16,576 bases of DNA, from NCBI GenBank assembly GCA_945877725.1, contig CAMDXR010000028.1, positions 1 through 16,576 of the forward strand. The letters run 5' to 3'. The notes under the pieces were generated by a model, which saw only the letters and a program-made list of their open reading frames with translations, did no database searches and was not told where the DNA came from. Positions 1 to 5,313 of this stretch are shown here, in pieces. Position 1 is the first letter of the stretch. Every line of letters starts with the position of its first letter. The DNA comes from Limnohabitans sp. Rim8 (GTDB lineage Bacteria; Pseudomonadota; Gammaproteobacteria; Burkholderiales; Burkholderiaceae_C). The translations under genes were made by a program, and so were the position numbers.

Positions 1-593
1 ACCAAGATGTAAACCGAAAACGCCTTCAGGTTTCGCCAGCAGGCCACGAGGCTGAAAAACAGACTTTTACCGGCGCTCAGCCCATGCCAATAAACCAAGG
101 CTGGGGCATGCCAAAACATCATGGACACAGGGATGTACAAGACCATTGAGACCCACAAGGCCGTCTGAAAAGAGTCGGTCTTGACCAGCTCAGGGGTCAT
201 CGGCGCACCACCGAAATAGACTTTGGCAAAGGTGCCGCCGTCGGCCAACATGGAAACCAGCATGACCCCCAAGAACAGCATCGCGTACCAACCGCCCAAA
301 TGCAGCATGACTTTTCTCTGGGGGCTGGCCTTGAGTGCGGAAAACAAAATGCCGGGCATGGGAAATTTGCCTTGCGCCGCCGTTTGCGTGGCCGCCATCA
401 TGCCCAGCGTCAGGGCTGGCAGCACCACCAAGGCCAAAGCGCCACCGATAAAAGGCACCATGGAAATCACCGAGGCCGTGGCCATGAACAGAAAAAACAA
501 GCCCGACATGGCCAAAGGCTGGCGCCAGAACGTGCGTACCCCTTGAATTGCCCAATGAAGGCCAGTGCGGGCGGGAACAATTTGCAGGTTCAT
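1..593 (-). CDS. BPSS1780-family integral membrane protein, 3'-truncated by the window edge
   Basis: Reading the minus strand from an ATG at 593-591 gives an open frame that runs off the left edge after 197 codons. It starts MNLQIVPARTGLHW and holds several hydrophobic segments, for example the stretches around residues 26-55 and 95-110, and another near 140-165. These features and the position directly after thrB match the small family of betaproteobacterial membrane proteins named BPSS1780, whose biochemical role is unknown. The start lies 4 bp beyond the thrB stop (TGA, 600-598), so the two genes are almost certainly co-transcribed and probably translationally coupled. The true C-terminus is not visible. 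The family name rests on recognition of the sequence and its neighbour, not on a search. Confidence 0.75.
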   Translation of the reverse strand, partial: MNLQIVPARTGLHWAIQGVRTFWRQPLAMSGLFFLFMATASVISMVPFIGGALALVVLPALTLGMMAATQTAAQGKFPMPGILFSALKASPQRKVMLHLGGWYAMLFLGVMLVSMLADGGTFAKVYFGGAPMTPELVKTDSFQTALWVSMVLYIPVSMMFWHAPALVYWHGLSAGKSLFFSLVACWRNLKAFSVYIL

Positions 594-597
594 GGTG

Positions 598-1560
598 TCA
601 GACAATGGCAGAAACAATGACAGGGTGATTGACCCGCTGGCGCAATACCCGTTCGAAGTGGGTGGGGTCGTGGGGCGTGAGCATGGCGGCTTCGCGGGGC
701 AGATGGTAATCCCACAGCCTTGAAATCCAAAAACGCAAAGCCCCCGCGCGCAAAAGGGCAGGCAGCAATTCGCGTTCGGCCGACCCTAACGGTCGAACCT
801 GGTTATAGGCGCGCAGCATGGCTTGGGCGCGTTCAGCAACATGCTCGCCGGTGGGCAAGTCAATACACCAGTCGTTCAGGCACACCGCCAAGTCAAACAA
901 CCAAGTGTCGACGCCGGCAAAGTAAAAATCAAAAAACCCGGTCAGTTGCTCGCCTTCAAACATCACGTTGTCGCGAAACAGATCGGCATGCACGGGGCCT
1001 CGGGGAAGCGCTGAGTAGGCCGGGCTCTGGGCAATGTGGTTTTGATACGCCAGTTCGCTCTGCAAAAGGCTGGCCTGCGCAGGGTCCAGGTGGGGCAAAA
1101 CGACCGGTGCTGTGTCGTTCCACCAAGGCAAGCCGCGTAAATTAGCTTGGGTTCGGGCGTAGTCTGCTCCGGCCAGATGCATGCGGGCCAGCATGCTGCC
1201 CACTGCGGCGCAATGCACGGCCTGGGGTTGCAGTTGGCTCTTGCCCAGCAGTTTGTTGACCACGGCAGCTGGCTTGCCGGAGACTGAATGCAAGATGTCG
1301 CCGTCGCGGTCAGCCGCCGGGTCGGGGACTGGAATCCCGCGTCCGGCCAGGTGTTTCATCAAATGCAGATAAAAGGGCAATTGCTCGCGAGTCAAGCGCT
1401 CAAATAAAGTCAGTACGTACTCACCTTGATCGGTGGTGACAAAGTAGTTGGTGTTTTCAATCCCGCCCTCTATGCCTCGCAAAGCGCGGAGTGGGCCCAG
1501 GTTCAGGGACTGCATCAGGTCATCGGCCTGAGCTTGGGTAACTTCGGTGAATACCGCCAT
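598..1560 (-). CDS. thrB: Homoserine kinase, type II (aminoglycoside-phosphotransferase fold)
   Basis: This 320-aa cytoplasmic enzyme phosphorylates homoserine to O-phosphohomoserine, the step before threonine synthase in threonine biosynthesis. It belongs to the APH/choline-kinase fold found in betaproteobacteria and pseudomonads, not to the GHMP-kinase ThrB of E. coli. The catalytic loop reads VHADLFRDN (residues 190-198), with the Brenner-type His191, Asp193 and Asn198. It is followed by the metal-binding segment FFDFYFAGVD (209-218). The N-lobe carries the expected GIENTNYFV strand (residues 33-41) and an EYVLTLFE segment (47-54) that supplies the lysine-equivalent strand. The length is the usual one for the family. 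The ATG at 1560 begins MAVFTEVT, the normal start of this family. It is first in an operon with the downstream BPSS1780-type membrane gene. Confidence 0.95.
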   Translation of the reverse strand: MAVFTEVTQAQADDLMQSLNLGPLRALRGIEGGIENTNYFVTTDQGEYVLTLFERLTREQLPFYLHLMKHLAGRGIPVPDPAADRDGDILHSVSGKPAAVVNKLLGKSQLQPQAVHCAAVGSMLARMHLAGADYARTQANLRGLPWWNDTAPVVLPHLDPAQASLLQSELAYQNHIAQSPAYSALPRGPVHADLFRDNVMFEGEQLTGFFDFYFAGVDTWLFDLAVCLNDWCIDLPTGEHVAERAQAMLRAYNQVRPLGSAERELLPALLRAGALRFWISRLWDYHLPREAAMLTPHDPTHFERVLRQRVNHPVIVSAIV

Positions 1561-1610
1561 GGGATCGATTGGTTAGCCCTTGCTCGGGCGTGTAAGAACA
1601 AAACATGTGC

Positions 1611-1616
1611 ATTGTA
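1611..1616 (-). promoter_or_regulatory. Possible -10 element for thrB
   Basis: On the minus strand the hexamer TACAAT occurs about 50 nt upstream of the thrB ATG and matches the sigma-70 -10 consensus at five of six positions. No convincing -35 hexamer lies 16-18 nt further upstream, so this is only a candidate. Confidence 0.25.
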
Positions 1617-1671
1617 GGGGGCATGAAATTTGTACTTTAGCCAACGGGCTTGGCTGAAGGGCAATTTCAGT

Positions 1672-1761
1672 TCAGTCCAGCAGCGCCTTGTATTCGGGGC
1701 GTTTGTTGGGCATGACTTTGAAGTTTTTCAGTAAATAGCCAAGCTCGGCGCGATATTTGCA
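1672..1761 (-). pseudogene. Possible C-terminal remnant of a decayed gene
   Basis: On the minus strand, 29 open codons end in TGA (1674-1672) and are preceded in frame by TAG (1764-1762). The encoded peptide includes RAELGYLLKNFKVMPNK and ends RPEYKALLD. It reads like the amphipathic C-terminus of a real cytosolic protein rather than random translation. There is no start codon or ribosome binding site of its own, and no continuation is visible upstream in any frame. I do not recognise the parent family. It could be a chance open frame. Confidence 0.25.
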
Positions 1762-1796
1762 CTAGAGCCTGGCCGTTGTGTGTCCATTTTGGGCGC

Positions 1797-1817
1797 GCAA
1801 TTGCTTACAGCAATTGC
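1797..1817. repeat. Two tandem copies of the palindrome GCAATTGC
   Basis: Identical 8-bp self-complementary units lie at 1797-1804 and 1810-1817, separated by 5 bp, so the centres are 13 bp apart. The arrangement can also fold as a hairpin. It sits about 200 bp upstream of the lipoprotein start. It could be a protein-binding site, but no regulator is indicated. Confidence 0.3.
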
Positions 1818-2016
1818 AACGAATTAACACCTGCGAATTTTCAGTTGTGTGGGTCGGTTGCTTAGCTTGTGGAGGGATCTCTACTGACCTTTAACCGATG
1901 TTGATGGTCATGCCCGATTTATGGGATGCGCAGAGCAATTGGCTTAAATCATCAGTCATCCATGATTTGGAAATGTAGAATTCAATCTTATTTTTAATTA
2001 GCTATAAAAGGGTTTT

Positions 2017-4104
2017 ATGAATATAAAAATAAAAAATAAAATGCTCACATTGGTAATCCTGGCGCTTGCCGGGTGCGGTGGTGGCGGTGATGTGGGTGGT
2101 GACAAGCTTGATCCGTCAGCAGGTAACGTGAGTTTGAGCGGTCAAGCTGCCAAAGGCATATTGAAGAATGCCAAGGTTTCTGCCTATGCGGTGAGCAATG
2201 GCGTGATGTCCAGTCAGGCATTGCAAACTGTCACAACTGACAGCAACGGTGCTTATTCCTTCAGCCTATCTAAAAGCACTAACCCCATCGTGGTTCAGGT
2301 TGAGGCGGTGGCTGGAACTACCATGTTGGATGAAAGCCAGGTCAATGCCGATGGCAGTTTCAAAGAAATTTCCGTCAAAGACTTGAAACTGCGGAGTTTC
2401 GTCTCTGACTTGCAGAATGAAGTTGTTGTTCAGATCAACGCATTGACCGATGTGGCAGTACAGATTGCCGAAGGCGCAAAAGACAAAAAAACCAATAATT
2501 TGGTAGGACTGACACCCGATGCGTTTGCTGCCGGTAAACAAATTGCAAAAGGATTGGCGGGAGGAACAGACGATCCTTTCACGGTTAAGCCTGTGGCCAA
2601 AGCCGCAGACATGAAAGAGTTTCACGTATTGATGGCAGGGGTTGCATCAAAGGCCAACGAGGACACAAATTGCAAAATTCAGTGTCAAGTCAATGCCATT
2701 GGATCGGGTGCAAATGTCACTTTGACCGAGACGGGTTCAGCTCAGCTTGCGCCTGATAGAGTCATAGCACTTCAAGCAAAACGCACCGAGTTGGTCTTGA
2801 TCGCGCAATCCAAGTTGAAAGATACAGTGGCAAGTCAGGTTGCGAATATCACTTTCACCAGGACTCCTGACATTAAGAGTGAATACCTTTCATCAGCGGA
2901 TTTGAAAGACATCAATGGTTTGGATGCCTTTGTAAAAACCATGCGCGATGGCTTCAAGGCAGCTAAAGACCAGTTGACTGCAGCGAAGACCGACTTGAGT
3001 ACACGCTACAAAGATGCGGCATTGGGCAGTACCGAAATTCTGAACGCTTTGTCGACTCAAATAAATGACAACTGCGAGATTGGTACGCCATTTGTGTGTA
3101 CGGGCACCCTTAATTCTGGATTTACTTGGACCCCAAATGTAGGCGGTTACAAACTGACTGGCTTGTACAAAGGCAGTGAATTGACGGCTAACGTCACGGG
3201 GTCAGCGTCTTCAGTATCGATTACTGGTTTGGAAGTCAAAAACTCCATAACGAAGCAAGCAACTTTTTCTTCAAACAGTTTGAAATTTGCATTAATTGGC
3301 CAAGATCCGAAATTAACGGTCAATGTGAGCGGGGCAATTACAGCGTTTGATCAACAAATGTTGACTTCGACGGCCGCGCCGACTCAGTTGGTTTTGGCGT
3401 TGACAAACGTAGTCATCAATATTGACCGAACAAACACTGCCAAGGAATCGTTTTCTGTTGTGGGCGGTTTAAGCATCACCGGGCAAGAGGGCGACAAGTT
3501 GAGTGGCGAACTTCAGGTCGAAGGCTACGGTGTTTCATCTACGCGGACCGAAACTTTCAATGTGGGCAATCAAAATTACACGAATACTTATGAAGACAAC
3601 GAAAGTTTTGTGACCAAAGCCATTCTCAAACTTGATGCCCAAGTCAAAAATGTCAATTTACTGTCTCTGGACTTGGCCCTGAGTGCAATGCCAGAAAGTA
3701 ATCCTGGCGCGATATCAACAGCCGATAATTTTGAGAAAAATGCGGTTGCTTTGACCGTTAAATTGACCGACAAGATGAGCATCAGCGCAAATCAGACATT
3801 CAACGAATGGACAAAGAAAACGCTGACAAGCACCATCAAGTCGGGCAGCAGTACCATCAATTTGAGTATGCTCATGGTTGAAAGCGCCAATAATGTAAAA
3901 ATCGACAATCAATGGTGTGAGCAAGAAAACATCTGGCGCTGTGCATCGTCGATCTCTTTGGCATCAAACGACAACACTTACACAGCCACGCTGAAAAAAT
4001 CAGGCAGCAAAGTGGTGGGGGATATTTTTAAGGGCTCCCTCAAAGTGGGCACCATTGCCAACAGCGTGTTGAGCATCGATGGCAAAGAAGTTTCTTTGTA
4101 CTGA
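2017..4104 (+). CDS. Large lipoprotein of unknown function with a transthyretin-like N-terminal domain
   Basis: The 695-aa product has a short signal peptide ending in a lipobox, Leu17-Ala18-Gly19-Cys20. Cys20 should be lipidated after signal peptidase II cleavage, and no Asp follows at +2, so outer-membrane sorting is expected. A Gly-rich tether follows (GGGGDVGG). Residues about 38-115 look like a carboxypeptidase-regulatory or transthyretin-like beta-sandwich, with the typical pattern of a G-x-V-x-A-Y strand and then a TDSNGAYSFSL hairpin. The remainder is mostly Ser/Thr/Asn-rich beta-strand sequence, with a Lys-rich, probably helical stretch around 310-345. Besides Cys20 there are three close cysteine pairs (219/223, 353/361, 634/642), consistent with periplasmic or surface disulfides. 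The ATG is preceded by AAAGGG. The gene looks more A/T-rich than polA or thrB. It overlaps the longest possible form of the next gene. I cannot assign a function; adhesin, polymer-binding or structural roles are all possible. Confidence 0.8.
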   Translation: MNIKIKNKMLTLVILALAGCGGGGDVGGDKLDPSAGNVSLSGQAAKGILKNAKVSAYAVSNGVMSSQALQTVTTDSNGAYSFSLSKSTNPIVVQVEAVAGTTMLDESQVNADGSFKEISVKDLKLRSFVSDLQNEVVVQINALTDVAVQIAEGAKDKKTNNLVGLTPDAFAAGKQIAKGLAGGTDDPFTVKPVAKAADMKEFHVLMAGVASKANEDTNCKIQCQVNAIGSGANVTLTETGSAQLAPDRVIALQAKRTELVLIAQSKLKDTVASQVANITFTRTPDIKSEYLSSADLKDINGLDAFVKTMRDGFKAAKDQLTAAKTDLSTRYKDAALGSTEILNALSTQINDNCEIGTPFVCTGTLNSGFTWTPNVGGYKLTGLYKGSELTANVTGSASSVSITGLEVKNSITKQATFSSNSLKFALIGQDPKLTVNVSGAITAFDQQMLTSTAAPTQLVLALTNVVINIDRTNTAKESFSVVGGLSITGQEGDKLSGELQVEGYGVSSTRTETFNVGNQNYTNTYEDNESFVTKAILKLDAQVKNVNLLSLDLALSAMPESNPGAISTADNFEKNAVALTVKLTDKMSISANQTFNEWTKKTLTSTIKSGSSTINLSMLMVESANNVKIDNQWCEQENIWRCASSISLASNDNTYTATLKKSGSKVVGDIFKGSLKVGTIANSVLSIDGKEVSLY

Positions 4105-4111
4105 TGGTGGT

Positions 4112-5194
4112 GTGAAACGTCAAAAGGGTCAGCAATTGCTGGCCCTTTTTTTCGTTAGCGCTGCGTGTAACGCGGGGGCACAAGGTGTCGCCTATTTGGA
4201 GGCTGAAAGTCTGGCCACCGCAGGGCAACTGAAGGCCCAACATTGGTTGCCGGAAAAGCTGGAACCAAACAGTCGGCAAACCGGGGCCGTTTTGCGTGTT
4301 GATGCGGGGCTGGCTTTGCGGACTGAGCGCGCCGAATGGTGGCTGGGGCAGACGCGACAAGCTTATTTTCAGGGGAACAGCAATGCGCTGTTGCTGGCTG
4401 CGCAAGACGAGGTCGGGCAAACACTCGATTTGAACCGCCCAGGATATTTTGGGATCAACGCGCAAACTTGGACCTTGAATGCCAGTGTTTTGGGCTTGGG
4501 TTATCGGCAAGATGTGTTGGACACTTTGCAGCTGGGAAAGCTGGAAGTTGAGTGGCGACCGCATTTTTTGAAAATTCACGACTACCAACATTCTCAGGCA
4601 GAGTTTCGCTTGAATAACAGCACCAACACCAACCATTTGACCGGCCGTTTACTTCGAGACGGGACGAGAAATTACGGCTTTCTCGTGAACGAAAAACCCG
4701 ATTTAGGCTGGGGCGCCGGGCTGGATTTGAAGGCCCACTGGCAGCTGGCAAGTGGAACTTTGGCGCTTGATGCTCGCAACTTGCTGAGTTACCTGCGGTT
4801 CAGCACCTTGCACACTTCAAGGCGCACGTATCAGGTAGATGCCATTGCGGGTGAATTGCAAGTGTCCGATGTTCCTTCTCTCAGCGGTGATTACGGCTGG
4901 CGAGCTAAAACGGAGCGATTGCCCTTGGTTTGGCAGTTGAACTGGCAGCCCGCAGCTATTGCCGGGCTGCAGCCCGGTTTAATGGGTGTGGGTGCTGTTA
5001 CGCGCTGGCGTTTGCGCTATGGACAGGCATGGGGCAACCAAGAGTGGTGGGTGCAAACCGTGCAAACTGATAATTGGAGTGTTGGCGTGCAGGGCAAGTG
5101 GCCCCCGCATTTTTCGTGGCGCTTGGAGCTCAGCACGGATCGTCGATTGGCTGCCCCTGTTTTGTCATCACTCCGCTTGAGGTATGACTGGTAA
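4112..5194 (+). CDS. Exported beta-rich protein, probable outer-membrane beta-barrel, unknown function
   Basis: From a GTG at 4112 the product is 360 aa, starting KRQKGQQ and then a hydrophobic core (LLALFFVSAAC) and an Ala-Gly-Ala cleavage site, a good Sec signal peptide. An in-frame ATG at 4079, inside the lipoprotein gene, would add 11 residues and a less natural n-region. Neither start has a strong ribosome binding site, so coupling to the lipoprotein stop (TGA, 4102-4104) is likely. The mature part is full of alternating polar/hydrophobic strands rich in Trp and Tyr, for example WWVQTVQTDNWSVGVQGKW, and it ends RLRYDW. A terminal aromatic residue is typical of substrates of the BAM complex. 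I do not recognise the family. Its placement directly after a lipoprotein gene suggests a shared envelope role. The Cys in the signal region lacks a proper lipobox, so a lipoprotein is less likely. Confidence 0.7.
   Translation: MKRQKGQQLLALFFVSAACNAGAQGVAYLEAESLATAGQLKAQHWLPEKLEPNSRQTGAVLRVDAGLALRTERAEWWLGQTRQAYFQGNSNALLLAAQDEVGQTLDLNRPGYFGINAQTWTLNASVLGLGYRQDVLDTLQLGKLEVEWRPHFLKIHDYQHSQAEFRLNNSTNTNHLTGRLLRDGTRNYGFLVNEKPDLGWGAGLDLKAHWQLASGTLALDARNLLSYLRFSTLHTSRRTYQVDAIAGELQVSDVPSLSGDYGWRAKTERLPLVWQLNWQPAAIAGLQPGLMGVGAVTRWRLRYGQAWGNQEWWVQTVQTDNWSVGVQGKWPPHFSWRLELSTDRRLAAPVLSSLRLRYDW
4122..4152 (+). terminator. Intrinsic terminator hairpin inside the start of the beta-barrel gene
   Basis: A 12-bp stem (4122-4133 paired with 4138-4149) has one T-G wobble and an AATT loop, and it runs into seven T residues (4146-4152). 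It lies 18 bp after the lipoprotein stop codon, where a terminator for that gene would be expected. It also overlaps the signal-peptide codons of the next reading frame. It may act as a partial terminator or attenuator between the two genes. Confidence 0.75.
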
Positions 5195-5221
5195 GCCAGG
5201 GGGCAAACTCAAAAATATTGT

Positions 5222-5238
5222 TTCGGCGCTCAGCCGAA
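5222..5238. other. Hairpin between the beta-barrel gene and polA
   Basis: TTCGGC (5222-5227) and GCCGAA (5233-5238) form a perfect 6-bp stem with a 5-nt loop. No T-run follows on the plus strand, so it is not a standard intrinsic terminator. It may be a weak transcript 3' end or a chance structure. Confidence 0.3.
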
Positions 5239-5313
5239 TATTCAGTCATGTTGGATGAGTGAAAATTTCCGGCACGGCACAAGACCCTGAACAAGCCCAT
5301 GCACAATTGGGGC

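Larger units (their letters stand above)
1561..2016. other. Intergenic region between divergent thrB and the lipoprotein gene (456 bp)
   Basis: No intact gene is visible here. The region holds a possible thrB -10 hexamer near 1611-1616, a 29-codon open remnant on the minus strand (1672-1761), two copies of the 8-bp palindrome GCAATTGC (1797-1804 and 1810-1817), and an A/T-rich stretch from about 1960 that leads into the lipoprotein gene. In that stretch TTGGAA (1967-1972) and TATTTT (1989-1994) are spaced 16 bp apart and could form a weak promoter. AAAGGG (2007-2012) is a plausible ribosome binding site 4 nt before the ATG at 2017. The rest is unremarkable. Confidence 0.5.

Noticed and set aside
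190..620. Open frames on both strands within the first 600 bp (for example 190-555 minus and 223-546 plus)
   Set aside because: They are shadows of the BPSS1780-type membrane gene, whose hydrophobic frame and spacing to thrB are coherent. Their translations show no recognisable domain.
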